A stretch of 64,000 nt of DNA from Nocardioides thalensis (GTDB lineage: Bacteria > Actinomycetota > Actinomycetes > Propionibacteriales > Nocardioidaceae), in NCBI RefSeq assembly GCF_013410655.1, contig NZ_JACCFP010000001.1, positions 3,123,501 through 3,187,500 of the forward strand, read 5' to 3'. A program made the position numbers and the translations under genes. The notes beneath the pieces were generated by a model. That model saw only the letters and a program-made list of their open reading frames with translations. It ran no database searches and was not told the origin of the DNA. Below, piece by piece: positions 36,384-44,814 of this stretch; position 1 is the stretch's first letter; each line of letters begins with the position of its first letter.

Positions 36384-36959
36384 TCAGTGCGCCGGGACCT
36401 CTGCCCGGCGACGGGAGTAGACCACGATACCGGCGCCGGCGGCCACCAGGACGAGGCCGGCGAGCAGCCAGAGGACGGCCGGACCACCGGTGTCGGGCAG
36501 CAGCCCGTTGTCACCGTCGTCGTCGCCGTCGCCCCCACCGTCATCGTCGGAGACGGTGAAGACCTGCTCGGCCTGGCACTGGCGGCACTCGGTCGCGTCG
36601 TCCGGCACGAAGGTGCTGGTGAACTTGTGCGTGCCCTCGGGGACCACGGGGCCGACGAGCCTGATCATCCGGCCGTTGGTGTGGACCGTCTTGGTCCAGA
36701 CCACGTCGGCCGCGTTGGTCGTCCCCGCGCTGGCGTTGATGTTCGTGCGCAGGTGGACCGTCAGGGTGCCGGCAGGCTGGTTCTTGGCGTTGAGACGGGC
36801 GCCGATCTGGACGATCACGCGCTCTCCGGGCTCGGCCTTGATGATCTTGATGATGCACAACGGCTTGGGAATCGGACCGTAGGGGTCCGCCGTCGCTGAG
36901 GACGTGACAAAGAGAGCCGCCATGGCCACCGAGACCATGAGGAACAGCTTGCGCATCAT
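36384..36959 (-). CDS. LPDTG-anchored surface protein
   Basis: A 191 aa exported protein, probably sortase-anchored. The signal peptide is about residues 1-25 (RKLFLMVSVAMAALFVTSSA). A beta-rich domain follows, with GERVIVQIGARLNAKNQPAG and a CRQC motif near residue 125. An acidic Asp/Gly linker precedes LPDTG at about 154-158, a hydrophobic span and the RRR tail. ATG 36959 follows AAGGGGG; a TTG one codon earlier is possible. It lies downstream of a sortase gene (198 bases) with a hairpin between. The ligand or role is unknown. Confidence 0.87.
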   Translation of the reverse strand: MMRKLFLMVSVAMAALFVTSSATADPYGPIPKPLCIIKIIKAEPGERVIVQIGARLNAKNQPAGTLTVHLRTNINASAGTTNAADVVWTKTVHTNGRMIRLVGPVVPEGTHKFTSTFVPDDATECRQCQAEQVFTVSDDDGGGDGDDDGDNGLLPDTGGPAVLWLLAGLVLVAAGAGIVVYSRRRAEVPAH

Positions 36960-37073
36960 CAACCCCCTTCGTGGGTTACCGGCTCAACGAGGGACCCAAC
37001 CAGAGGTGACGCGGGTCGCGCAGTCTCTTGCACGATCCACCACCAAGGGCAGGAAACGACGTTGGGAGCAGAG

Positions 37074-37116
37074 CCGCTAGGGCTGACGCCCGGCGCGGTC
37101 ACGCTGACCCTAGCGG
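37074..37116 (-). terminator. Hairpin downstream of the sortase gene
   Basis: CCGCTAGGG (37074-37082) and CCCTAGCGG (37108-37116) form a 9-bp perfect stem with further partial pairing inside. It lies 45 bases beyond the sortase stop. No T-run follows, so it may attenuate rather than end transcription before the LPDTG gene. Confidence 0.45.
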
Positions 37117-37160
37117 ATCCGGCGGTGTTCCGTCCGGAGACGGCCCGGTTCGGTCAGGCG

Positions 37161-37865
37161 TCAGTCCGTGGGGTTGGTCTCGACCAGGTGACCGAACACC
37201 ACAGAGCGGTTGTCGGTGTGGAAGATCTCCGAGCAGGTCAGCAGCGTGATCAGGTGCTTGCCCGCGTCGGCGGGCGGCTGGGTGCCGCTGTCGGGGTTGA
37301 CCGGGCGCGGGTCCAGCACCCAGTCCTCGGTGAAGGGGACGATCAGGTCGGTGCCACCGGTGTCGAGCACGTAGGTGTACGTCGCCGTGCGGGTCTCGAC
37401 GATCACCTCGTCGCCCGGCTCGAGCTGGGGCAGCTCGGCGAACGGCTCGCCGTGGGTCACCCGGTGCCCGGCGAGCACGTAGTTGCCGACCTGTCCTGCG
37501 TCGGCGGTGTCCTCCATGTGGCCCACCCCGGCCGCGAGGACCTCGTCGGAGGACCCCTCGAGCACGGGCACGGCGTAGTCGTCGCCGAACCGCGGGATGT
37601 GCAGGATCGCCGTGGCGCGCCCGAAGTCGGTGCGGACCGCGTCGCTGCCCTCGGCCCAGCCGGCCTCCAGGGAGCCGACGACCTCCTGCTGCTTGCGCTC
37701 CGACAGCCAGTTCGTGCCCCAGAACTGCCAGGCCACCCAGCCGAGCACCGCGACGCCGGCGACGATGAGCGCGAGGCCGAGGGCGGTCACGGCCTTGTTG
37801 CGGTCGCGCTTCTTCACCTTGACCCGCTCGCGTCGTACGCGCTGCGGCTCCTCGGTCGTGGTCAT
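37161..37865 (-). CDS. Class E-like sortase
   Basis: Transpeptidase that cuts a sorting signal and links the protein to the wall. The 234 aa protein has a basic cytoplasmic N-terminus, one membrane span (about 25-47, VTALGLALIVAGVAVLGWVA) and the sortase barrel. Catalytic residues are His134 in LAGHRVTHGEPF, Cys211 in TLLTCSEIF and Arg220 in DNRSVVFG. The ATG at 37865 begins MTTTEEPQ; a longer frame to 38282 is antisense or intergenic and rejected. The neighbouring LPDTG protein is the obvious substrate, although class E enzymes are best known for LAxTG signals. Confidence 0.9.
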   Translation of the reverse strand: MTTTEEPQRVRRERVKVKKRDRNKAVTALGLALIVAGVAVLGWVAWQFWGTNWLSERKQQEVVGSLEAGWAEGSDAVRTDFGRATAILHIPRFGDDYAVPVLEGSSDEVLAAGVGHMEDTADAGQVGNYVLAGHRVTHGEPFAELPQLEPGDEVIVETRTATYTYVLDTGGTDLIVPFTEDWVLDPRPVNPDSGTQPPADAGKHLITLLTCSEIFHTDNRSVVFGHLVETNPTD

Positions 37866-37956
37866 CGGTTCCCTCCTGCAGGCTCCCGCAGGACACAACG
37901 CTCCCCCACGGCCCGGGTCACGTCCAGACCCGACATCCCGGGCCGGCCGTTGAGCG

Positions 37957-38523
37957 TCAGCGGTCGTCGCGACTGCGATAGGCGAGGAGTCCCTCGACGC
38001 CGCGCAGGAACGTCTCGCACACGAGCGTGGGGTCGGCGAGGCAGCCGGCGGCCATGGCGCCGTCGCGCAGCATGACGAAGTGGCGGGCGGCCGGCTCCGC
38101 GTCGGGCTTCCCCGTCTCGGCGAACAGCTCCTCGACCGTGGCCAGGAACCAGTCGCGGTGCTCGACGACCGCGCGATGCACCGGGTGCGCGGGGTCGGGG
38201 TATTCGGCCGCAGCGTTGAGGAACGCGCAGCCGCGGAAGTCCGGGAGCTGGATGGTCTCGGCGATTCCCGCGGCAACGGCACGGATCACGTCGTCGATGG
38301 CAGCGCCCTCCGCCCTCGCGGCCGCCAGGCGCGCGCGGACCAGCTCGTCGGCCTGGGTCAGGTAGGCGACCACTAGGTCGTCCTTGCCAGGGAAGTGCCG
38401 GTAGAGGGTGGCACGCGTGACGCCCGCCGTGGAGATGATCCGGTCGACTCCGACGGAATGCAGACCTTCGGCATAGAACAGCCTGCTCGCCGTGCTGAGC
38501 AGTCGCTCGCGCGCCTCGGACAC
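37957..38523 (-). CDS. TetR family repressor with two operator copies
   Basis: A 188 aa regulator. Helix-turn-helix residues include RERLLSTASRLFYAEGLHSV and STAGVTRATLYRHFPGKDDL; the ligand domain contains a single Cys in FRGCAFLNAAAEYPD, a segment seen in a common TetR subgroup. The GTG at 38523 is the usual start; the frame to 38595 crosses the operator. Two copies of an 18-bp box lie in the 135-base gap to the divergent membrane protein gene, so it probably represses itself and the DUF308-like/ohr pair. Cys-based sensing of peroxide is a possibility only. Confidence 0.9.
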   Translation of the reverse strand: MSEARERLLSTASRLFYAEGLHSVGVDRIISTAGVTRATLYRHFPGKDDLVVAYLTQADELVRARLAAARAEGAAIDDVIRAVAAGIAETIQLPDFRGCAFLNAAAEYPDPAHPVHRAVVEHRDWFLATVEELFAETGKPDAEPAARHFVMLRDGAMAAGCLADPTLVCETFLRGVEGLLAYRSRDDR

Positions 38524-38559
38524 GGACTCCCCTCTCGTTCGGTACCGCACGACGGTAGC

Positions 38560-38577
38560 AGATAGAACGGTCGGTCT
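38560..38577 (+). promoter_or_regulatory. TetR operator candidate, copy 1
   Basis: AGATAGAACGGTCGGTCT. It matches the reverse complement of copy 2 at 17 of 18 positions and contains an imperfect AGAMCG-GT-CGGTCT palindrome. It lies 36 bases upstream of the tetR GTG. Confidence 0.7.
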
Positions 38578-38610
38578 TGACATCGCGAGAACCATCCATC
38601 ACTCTGAAAG

Positions 38611-38628
38611 AGACCGACCGGTCTATCT
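38611..38628 (-). promoter_or_regulatory. TetR operator candidate, copy 2
   Basis: The plus strand reads AGACCGACCGGTCTATCT. Its first 14 bases form the perfect palindrome AGACCG-AC-CGGTCT. Centre-to-centre distance from copy 1 is 51 bases, and it lies 30 bases before the DUF308-like ATG. Confidence 0.7.
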
Positions 38629-38658
38629 ACCTGCCGAATCCGAGAGATCGAGGATCCG

Positions 38659-39243
38659 ATGCCCCATTCCACCGCGGCCGAGGCGGTTGCCGCCGCGGCG
38701 ACGCCCGCCAGCAGCGCCACCATCCTGCGCAACCTCTACGCCGCCCGGTTCGTGTTCGCGATCGCCTGGGCGGGGCTGCTCGCCACCGACGCGTCCGACC
38801 TGAGCCCGTTCACCGTCGCCCTGCTCCTGGCCTATCCGCTCTTCGACCTCGGCGCAGCCCTCTACGACCTCCGGTCGTCGGCTGCCGCGTCTCAGCGTGT
38901 CCCGCTCCTGGTCAACGTGGCGTTGAGCGCGGCCACCACGGTCGGCCTGGCCGTCGCGGTCTCCTCCGGCATCCCCGACGTACTGCGGGTGTGGGGTGTC
39001 TGGGCGATCACCGCGGGCGTCGTGCAGCTGGTCGTCGCCGCCCGACGCCGTGGCCTCGGCGGGCAGTGGCCGATGATCCTCAGCGGCGGCATCTCCGTCC
39101 TCGCCGGCGCGAGCTTCATCGCGGTGGCCTCGGGCGACAACGCGTCCCTGCGCGCCCTCGCCGGGTACGCGACCCTCGGCGGCATCTTCTTCGCCGCCTC
39201 CGCGTCCCGGCTGCGCCGCACGGACACGAGCTCCGAGCGATGA
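38659..39243 (+). CDS. Small multi-span membrane protein (DUF308/HdeD-like)
   Basis: A 194 aa membrane protein with about six hydrophobic segments, for example VFAIAWAGLLATDASDLSPF, LLLAYPLFDLGAALYDL and VLRVWGVWAITAGVVQLVVA. The pairing of segments and spacing resembles DUF308-type proteins; function is unknown. It is transcribed from the operator-bearing region and ends in an ATGA overlap with an upstream start option of the Ohr frame, so the two are co-expressed. Confidence 0.72.
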   Translation: MPHSTAAEAVAAAATPASSATILRNLYAARFVFAIAWAGLLATDASDLSPFTVALLLAYPLFDLGAALYDLRSSAAASQRVPLLVNVALSAATTVGLAVAVSSGIPDVLRVWGVWAITAGVVQLVVAARRRGLGGQWPMILSGGISVLAGASFIAVASGDNASLRALAGYATLGGIFFAASASRLRRTDTSSER

Positions 39244-39326
39244 CCGCCGCCATGTCCGGTCCCGCGGCCGGCACGTCTCACGACCCCAACCAGTCGCACG
39301 ACCCCACCCAACCGAAGGAGCACCCC

Positions 39327-39755
39327 ATGCCCACCTCCCACTACACCGCCGTCGCCACCTCGACCGGGGACGGCCGCGCCGGAGGCCGCGCCCGGACCGA
39401 CGACGGCCTGCTCGACCTCACTCTCGCTATCCCTCGCGAGATGGGCGGGCCCGGCGGCGCCACGAACCCCGAGCAGCTGTTCGCCGCCGGCTGGGCCTCC
39501 TGCTTCCACTCCGCGCTGAAGGCGATCGCGGCGGGCCGAAAGATCACGCTGGCCGACTCAGCCGTCGTCGCGGAGGTGGGCATCCACTCGACCGGGCAGG
39601 GCGGCTTCAACCTCTCGGCGGCCCTGCACGTCGAGCTCGGGGGTGTCGACCAGGAGACCGCCGACTCGCTCACCGCTGCCGCCCACGAGGTGTGCCCCTA
39701 CTCCAACGCCACCCGCGGCAACATCGCGGTCACCGTCGACGCCACCGTCGCGTGA
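39327..39755 (+). CDS. ohr: Organic hydroperoxide resistance protein (Ohr/OsmC family)
   Basis: Thiol peroxidase that reduces organic hydroperoxides. The 142 aa protein has the two redox cysteines in GWASCFHSALKAIA (about residue 60) and EVCPYSNATRGNIAV (about residue 125), with the Ohr hallmark NPEQLFAAGWASCF. ATG 39327 follows GAAGGAG and gives the standard length; an in-frame ATG at 39240 overlapping the preceding stop would add 29 hydrophilic residues. Ohr is usually under MarR-type OhrR control, whereas here it appears to be under TetR control. Confidence 0.93.
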   Translation: MPTSHYTAVATSTGDGRAGGRARTDDGLLDLTLAIPREMGGPGGATNPEQLFAAGWASCFHSALKAIAAGRKITLADSAVVAEVGIHSTGQGGFNLSAALHVELGGVDQETADSLTAAAHEVCPYSNATRGNIAVTVDATVA

Positions 39756-39813
39756 CGGAGGCTCCGCGGCTCGGACCACGCCAGGGCGCTCGTGCCGAGC
39801 GGAGCGCGAGCGC

Positions 39814-40995
39814 CTAGATCGTGCTCTGCACTCCGTTGAGCAGCTGCCGCGCCATCACGATCCGCTGCACCTGGTTGGTGCCCTCGTAGATCTGAGTGAT
39901 CTTGGCGTCGCGCATCATCCGCTCGACCGGGTAGTCGCGGGTGTAGCCGTAGCCGCCGAGGACCTGCACGGCGTTGGTGGTGACCTCCATCGCCACGTCG
40001 GAGGCGAAGCACTTGGCCGCGGCGCCGAAGAACGTCAGGTCCGCGTCGCCGCGCTCGGACTTGGCCGCGGCGGCGTAGGTCATCTGGCGGGCGGCCTCGA
40101 CCTTCATGCCCATCTCCGCGAGCAGGAACTGGACACCCTGGAAGTCGGCGATCGGCTTGCCGAACTGCTGCCGCTCCTTGGCATACCCGAGCGCGTAGTC
40201 GACGGCGCCCTGGGCGACGCCGACGGCCTGCGCGGCGATCGTGACCCGGGTGTGGTCGAGGGTCTTCATCGCGATCTCGAAGCCCTCGCCCTCGGCGCCG
40301 ATCATCCGGTCGGCCGGGATGCGGACGTTGTCGAGGTAGACCTCGCGGGTCGGGGAGCCCTTGATGCCGAGCTTCTTCTCCGGGGCGCCGAACGAGACGC
40401 CCTCGTCGGACTTCTCCACGACGAACGCGGTGATGCCCTTGGAGCCCTTCTCGGGGTCGGTCATCGCGAGCACGGTGTAGTACTCGGAGACGCCGGCGTT
40501 GGAGATCCATCGCTTGACGCCGTTGAGCACCCAGTGGTCGCCGTCGCGCACCGCGCGCGTCTTCTGGTTGGCGGCGTCGGAGCCGGCGTCGGGCTCGGAC
40601 AGGCAGTAGGAGAACCCGCCCTCACCGGCGGCGAGCTTGCCGAGGTACTTCGCCTTCAGCTCCTCGGAGCCGCCGATCTGCACGGGCAGCGAGCCCAGCT
40701 TGTTGACCGCCGGGATCAGTGAGGAGGAGACGCAGGCGCGGGCGATCTCCTCGATCACGATGCACGTCGCCAGCGCGTCCGCCCCGGCGCCGCCGTACTG
40801 CTCGGGCACGTGGACGGCGTGGAAGTCGGAGGCGAGGAGGGCGTCGTGCGCCTCCTGCGGGTAGCGCGCCTCCTCGTCGACCTCCGCGGCGTACGGCGCG
40901 ATCTTGTCGTCGCAGATCGCGCGGACGGCCTCGCGGACGGCCCGGTGCTCCTCGGACAGCCCGTAGTACGGGAAGTCGGACAGGGAGTCAGACAT
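39814..40995 (-). CDS. Acyl-CoA dehydrogenase
   Basis: FAD-dependent alpha,beta-dehydrogenase of 393 aa for acyl-CoA oxidation, probably short-chain (butyryl-CoA type). Motifs are [19 protein letters not shown], the flavin-contact [17 protein letters not shown], the arginine loop [37 protein letters not shown], and the catalytic base Glu in [11 protein letters not shown]. The ATG at 40995 begins [20 protein letters not shown]. It lies 23 bases downstream of the 3-hydroxyacyl-CoA dehydrogenase, so both serve one catabolic route. Confidence 0.95.
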   Translation of the reverse strand: MSDSLSDFPYYGLSEEHRAVREAVRAICDDKIAPYAAEVDEEARYPQEAHDALLASDFHAVHVPEQYGGAGADALATCIVIEEIARACVSSSLIPAVNKLGSLPVQIGGSEELKAKYLGKLAAGEGGFSYCLSEPDAGSDAANQKTRAVRDGDHWVLNGVKRWISNAGVSEYYTVLAMTDPEKGSKGITAFVVEKSDEGVSFGAPEKKLGIKGSPTREVYLDNVRIPADRMIGAEGEGFEIAMKTLDHTRVTIAAQAVGVAQGAVDYALGYAKERQQFGKPIADFQGVQFLLAEMGMKVEAARQMTYAAAAKSERGDADLTFFGAAAKCFASDVAMEVTTNAVQVLGGYGYTRDYPVERMMRDAKITQIYEGTNQVQRIVMARQLLNGVQSTI

Positions 40996-41018
40996 CGTGT
41001 GTTCCTTCGGTTGGGTGA

Positions 41019-41867
41019 TCAGTACGGGTAGAACCCGTGACCGGACTTCTTGCCGAGCAGGCCGGCGTCGACCATCCGCTCCAGCAGCGGGGGCGGGGAG
41101 TAGAGCGGCTCCTTGAACTCGTCGTAGAGCGAGACGCCGATCGCCCGCAGCGTGTCGAGGCCGATCAGGTCGGACAACGCGAGCGGGCCCATGGGGTGGC
41201 CGCAGCCGAGGACCATCCCCTTGTCGATGTCGGCGGCGGAGGCGTAGCCGGCCTCGTACATGCGGATCGCGGAGAGCAGGTAGGGCACCAGCAGGCTGTT
41301 GACCACGAAGCCGGCACGGTCGGTCGCCTCGATCGGCTGCTTCCGCAGCGTCTCGCTCACGAACGTCTGGACGCGCGCGATCGTCTCGGGCGAGGTGGTG
41401 AGCGACGGGACGAGCTCCACGAGCTGCATCACGGGCGCGGGGTTGAAGAAGTGGACGCCCATCACCCGGTCCGGGCGGCCGGACACGGCCCCGAGCTTCA
41501 CGATCGGGATCGAGCTGGTGTTGGAGGCCAGGATCGCCTCGTCGTCCTCGAGGATCGCGCCGACCTGGCGGAACAGGTCGAGCTTGACGCTCTCCTGCTC
41601 GCTGGCCGCCTCGACCACCAGCTGGCGGTCGGCAAGCGAGGCGAGGTCGGCGGTGAAGGTGATGCGCCCGAGGGCCTCGGTCGCCTCGGCGGCACTGATC
41701 TTGCCGCGGCTCTCGGCGCGGTCGATCGACGAGCGCACCCGCTCCTCGGCCGCGCTCGCGGCGTCGGGGCTCACCTCGACGACGACCACGTCGGCGCCGG
41801 CACGGGCGCACACCTCGGCGATGCCTCCGCCCATCAGTCCGCCGCCGATGACACCGATCCGCTCCAT
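41019..41867 (-). CDS. 3-hydroxybutyryl-CoA dehydrogenase
   Basis: NAD(P)-dependent oxidation or reduction of 3-hydroxyacyl-CoA. The 282 aa protein has the dinucleotide motif [20 protein letters not shown], the catalytic His in [40 protein letters not shown] and the C-terminal [16 protein letters not shown] plus [13 protein letters not shown] 41867 is preceded by GGAG. First gene of the pair with the acyl-CoA dehydrogenase and divergent from a TetR gene, with a 23-base palindrome between them. Confidence 0.95.
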   Translation of the reverse strand: MERIGVIGGGLMGGGIAEVCARAGADVVVVEVSPDAASAAEERVRSSIDRAESRGKISAAEATEALGRITFTADLASLADRQLVVEAASEQESVKLDLFRQVGAILEDDEAILASNTSSIPIVKLGAVSGRPDRVMGVHFFNPAPVMQLVELVPSLTTSPETIARVQTFVSETLRKQPIEATDRAGFVVNSLLVPYLLSAIRMYEAGYASAADIDKGMVLGCGHPMGPLALSDLIGLDTLRAIGVSLYDEFKEPLYSPPPLLERMVDAGLLGKKSGHGFYPY

Positions 41868-41901
41868 GCGCCGCTCCCTCCGCCCGGAATCCAGTACTGT
41901 T

Positions 41902-41924
41902 GCGACGGTACTCCGTACCATCGC
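41902..41924. promoter_or_regulatory. TetR operator candidate between hydroxyacyl-CoA dehydrogenase and tetR
   Basis: GCGACGGTAC-TCC-GTACCATCGC: 10-bp arms with one mismatch and a 3-base centre. The inner GGTAC/GTACC is perfect. It lies 35 bases upstream of the hydroxyacyl-CoA dehydrogenase ATG. Confidence 0.65.
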
Positions 41925-41956
41925 GAGTGGTCCAATCGTCCGAGAGGATCTCGTCC

Positions 41957-42607
41957 ATGACCGCGCCCCCTGCGCCCACCGCCCGCGAGCGGCTCGTCGC
42001 CGCCGCGTTCGCGCTGTTCTCGCGCAACGGGTTCGCCAGCACGACCGTCGACCAGATCGCGGCCGAGGCCGGCGTCGGCCGGACGACGTTCTTCCGGAAC
42101 TTCCCCTCCAAGGAGGACGTGGTCTTCCCCGACCACGAGCCCATCCTGCGCGCGGTCGAGGGGCGCCTGGCCAGCGCGTCGTCCGCGACGGCCACCGTCG
42201 CGGTGTTCGAGGCCGCCGCTCTGGTCCTCGACCACTACGTCGGCGAGGGCGACATCGCCCGCTCCCGCTACGAGCTGACGCGCTCGATCCCCGAGCTCCG
42301 GGCCGCCGAGATCGCCAACCAGCGCGACTACCAGCGCCTCTTCCGCGACCACGCGCGCGACTGGGGGTACGACGACCTCGACGCCGAGCTGCTCGCGGCG
42401 GGGGTCGTGACCGCGCACAACCACGTGCTCCGACGCTGGCTCCGCCGGCTGACCGACGTCCCCCGGACCGAGCTGGCCGCCGCCCTCGATCGGCTCCCCC
42501 ACCGTCGCGCCGACAGCGAGGGCGACACCCAGATCGTCGTGCTGCGCACCAGCCGCGACCTCTCCTCGGTGCTCGAGACGCTGCGGTCGGGCCTCGACGG
42601 CGAGTAG
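41957..42607 (+). CDS. TetR family regulator of the acyl-CoA/hydroxyacyl-CoA genes
   Basis: A 216 aa regulator with an N-terminal helix-turn-helix ([40 protein letters not shown]) and a helical C-terminal domain. The ATG at 41957 begins [10 protein letters not shown]; an in-frame ATG at 41900 would overlap the operator and is rejected. Divergence from the dehydrogenase pair and the shared palindrome suggest that it controls them, possibly through an acyl-CoA ligand. That ligand is inferred from context. Confidence 0.9.
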   Translation: MTAPPAPTARERLVAAAFALFSRNGFASTTVDQIAAEAGVGRTTFFRNFPSKEDVVFPDHEPILRAVEGRLASASSATATVAVFEAAALVLDHYVGEGDIARSRYELTRSIPELRAAEIANQRDYQRLFRDHARDWGYDDLDAELLAAGVVTAHNHVLRRWLRRLTDVPRTELAAALDRLPHRRADSEGDTQIVVLRTSRDLSSVLETLRSGLDGE

Positions 42608-42682
42608 CGGGTCCCGGCAGGTCGAGCCCGAGGTGCCGCAGGTCGGCACCTGCGACCGACGCGGCGGCCCCCTCGTCGTTCC

Positions 42683-42688
42683 TAGCGT
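42683..42688 (+). promoter_or_regulatory. Predicted -10 element of the alr operon
   Basis: TAGCGT with 7 bases to the alr ATG. It would drive the four-gene alr-ddl-kinase-regulator unit as a leaderless transcript. Confidence 0.45.
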
Positions 42689-42695
42689 TCCGGGC

Positions 42696-43826
42696 ATGAC
42701 CTCCACCGCCCTGCTCGAACCCGTCGTCGACCACCGCACGCGCGGCGCCGCGCTCCAGGTCGACCTCACCGCGATCGCGGAGAACACCCGGCTGCTCGCG
42801 GACCGCGCGGGCGGCGCGCTGATGGCCGTCGTGAAGGCCGACGGCTTCGGCCACGGCGCCGCCCGGGTGGCGCGGACCGCGCTCCGCAACGGGGCCTCGT
42901 GGCTCGGCGTGACCAGCCTCGAGGAGGCCGTCGCGCTGCGGCTCGACGGGATCACCGCGCCCGTCCTCAGCTGGCTCAACCCTGTCGACGTGCCGTTCCG
43001 CCAGGCGCTCGTCCACGACATCGACGTGGCGGTGCCCGGGCCGGAGCACCTCGCCGTCGTCGCAGCGGCCGCGCGCCGCGCCGGCAAACCGGCGCGGGTG
43101 CACCTCCACCTCGACGTCGGCCTGGCGCGCGACGGCGCGGCTCCCCTCGCCTGGGCCCGGCTCTGCCACGCGGCGCGGCGCGCGGAGCGCGACGGCACGG
43201 TGCGGGTGCTCGGCGTGATGGGCCACCTCGCGTGCGCGGACGAGCCCGGCCACCCGGCCAACGCGGCGGGGCGCGAGCGCTTCGCGTGGGGCGTCGCCGT
43301 CGCCCGGCGGCACGGGCTCCGGCCGCCGCTGCGCCACCTCGCCGCCACGTCGGCCACCCTCACCGACCCGCTGAGCCGGCACACGCTGTGCCGGGTCGGC
43401 GCCGGGCTGGTCGGCATCGACCCGACCGGCACCACCGCGCTGCGCGGCGCGATGACCCTCACCGCGCCGGTCGTCTCGATCCGTGAGGCCGGGGCGGGCA
43501 CGCCCGTCGGCTACGGCCACCAGTGGACCGCCGCCCGCGCGACCCGCCTCGCCCTGCTCCCCCTGGGGTACGCCGACGGCGTCCCGCGGTGTGCGTCCGG
43601 CGTCGCCGAGGTGGCCGTGCACGGCCGCCGGTGCCCGGTCGTCGGACGGATCTCGATGGACCAGGTCGTCGTCGACGTCGGCGCCCTGCCGGTCGCGGTG
43701 GGCGACGTCGCGACCGTGTTCGGCCCCGGCGGGCACGGCGAGCCGACGATCGCCGACTGGGCCGCGTGGTCGGGCACCATCCCGCACGAGATCGTCACCG
43801 GCATCGGCGCGCGGGTGCACCGATGA
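42696..43826 (+). CDS. alr: Alanine racemase
   Basis: PLP enzyme converting L- to D-alanine for peptidoglycan. The 376 aa protein carries the PLP lysine K47 in VVKADGFGHGA and the barrel strands VLSWLNPVDVPF and VRVLGVMGHLACAD. The C-terminal domain has GYGHQWTAARATRLALLPLG, holding the second catalytic Tyr, GYADGVPR and VVGRISMDQVVVDVG. Its TGA overlaps the ddl ATG (ATGA). Many actinobacteria keep alr near tsaE and ddl near gpsA, so this coupled alr-ddl may be an extra, specialised copy; that is an inference. Confidence 0.94.
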   Translation: MTSTALLEPVVDHRTRGAALQVDLTAIAENTRLLADRAGGALMAVVKADGFGHGAARVARTALRNGASWLGVTSLEEAVALRLDGITAPVLSWLNPVDVPFRQALVHDIDVAVPGPEHLAVVAAAARRAGKPARVHLHLDVGLARDGAAPLAWARLCHAARRAERDGTVRVLGVMGHLACADEPGHPANAAGRERFAWGVAVARRHGLRPPLRHLAATSATLTDPLSRHTLCRVGAGLVGIDPTGTTALRGAMTLTAPVVSIREAGAGTPVGYGHQWTAARATRLALLPLGYADGVPRCASGVAEVAVHGRRCPVVGRISMDQVVVDVGALPVAVGDVATVFGPGGHGEPTIADWAAWSGTIPHEIVTGIGARVHR

Positions 43827-44773
43827 GCGGCGACAAGCGGACCCGGGTGGCCGTCATCGGAGGCGGCGCCAACAGCGAGCACGAGGTCTCGCTGGCCTCG
43901 GCGGCCGCCGTGCGGGACGGGCTGCCCGCGGCGTCGTACGACGTCGTCGCGCTCACCATCGAGCGCGGCGGCGGGTGGCGGGACGGTGACGGGCGCCCGC
44001 TGGGCGCGGCCGGCGCGGTCGCCCTCCTGTCCACCTGCGACGTCGTGTTCCCCGCCGTGCACGGCGCCGGCGGCGAGGACGGCACCCTCGCCGCGCTCTG
44101 CGCGCTCGTCGAGGTGCCGTGCGTCGGTTCGCCGACCGGGGCCGGCGCTACCGCGATGGACAAGCAGCTCACCAAGCTCGTCGCCGCCTCGGTCGGCATC
44201 CGCGTCGCTGCCGGCCGGGTCGTGACGCCCGGCGACGCCCACCACGTCGGGTGGGACGGGCCGGTCGTGGTGAAGCCGCTGACGGCCGGCTCCAGCCAGG
44301 GCGTCGCCCGGGTCGACCGCGCCGACGACCTCGAGGCGGCGCTCAAGGAGGCGTTCGTGCACGACGACCGGGTGCTGGTCGAAGAGGTCGTCACCGGACG
44401 CGAGATCGACGTTTCCGTGCTCGGCTGCGCCGACGGCGCGCGGGTCGTGCCGCCCCCGCTGGAGATCGTCGGTCCGGGCATCTTCGACTACGCGACGAAG
44501 TACGGCGGCGGCGCCGACCTGCGGGTACCGGCCGAGGTGACGGAGGCCGAGCGCGACGTGCTGACCGACACCGCCGTGAAGATGTACGACGCGCTCGGCT
44601 GCCGTGGCCTGGCCCGCATCGACTTCTTCCTCACCGAGGACGGGCCGGTGCTGCTCGAGGTCAACACGATGCCCGGGCTCACCGAGCACTCGCAGGCGCC
44701 GCGGATGTTCGCGGCGGCCGGGATCACCTACCCGATGCTGCTCGACCGGATGGTCCGCGAGGCGCTTCGGTGA
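43823..44773 (+). CDS. ddl: D-alanine--D-alanine ligase
   Basis: ATP-grasp ligase making D-Ala-D-Ala, or with an altered site D-Ala-D-Lac or D-Ala-D-Ser. The 316 aa protein shows VAVIGGGANSEHEVSLASAA, FPAVHGAGGEDGTLAALCAL, the ATP-binding VVKPLTAGSSQGVARV, FDYATKYGGG of the omega loop, and metal-binding RIDFFLTEDGPVLLEVNTMP. The omega loop carries Tyr and Lys (ATKYGGG), which fits ordinary D-Ala specificity rather than depsipeptide forms. It lacks some N-terminal residues of the Ddl B type, but all catalytic parts are present. Overlaps alr. Confidence 0.93.
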   Translation: MSGDKRTRVAVIGGGANSEHEVSLASAAAVRDGLPAASYDVVALTIERGGGWRDGDGRPLGAAGAVALLSTCDVVFPAVHGAGGEDGTLAALCALVEVPCVGSPTGAGATAMDKQLTKLVAASVGIRVAAGRVVTPGDAHHVGWDGPVVVKPLTAGSSQGVARVDRADDLEAALKEAFVHDDRVLVEEVVTGREIDVSVLGCADGARVVPPPLEIVGPGIFDYATKYGGGADLRVPAEVTEAERDVLTDTAVKMYDALGCRGLARIDFFLTEDGPVLLEVNTMPGLTEHSQAPRMFAAAGITYPMLLDRMVREALR

Positions 44774-44814
44774 GCCCCGGCCGTGCACCGGAGCACGGCT
44801 GGCACGATCTCCCC

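Noticed and set aside
37074..37116. CCGCTAGGG/CCCTAGCGG as an insertion-element end
   Set aside because: No transposase, target duplication or second copy is visible in the window; kept only as a hairpin.
43823..44773. VanA/VanB-type depsipeptide ligase
   Set aside because: The omega-loop region has the Tyr-Lys pattern of ordinary D-Ala ligases, and no vanH or vanX neighbour is present.
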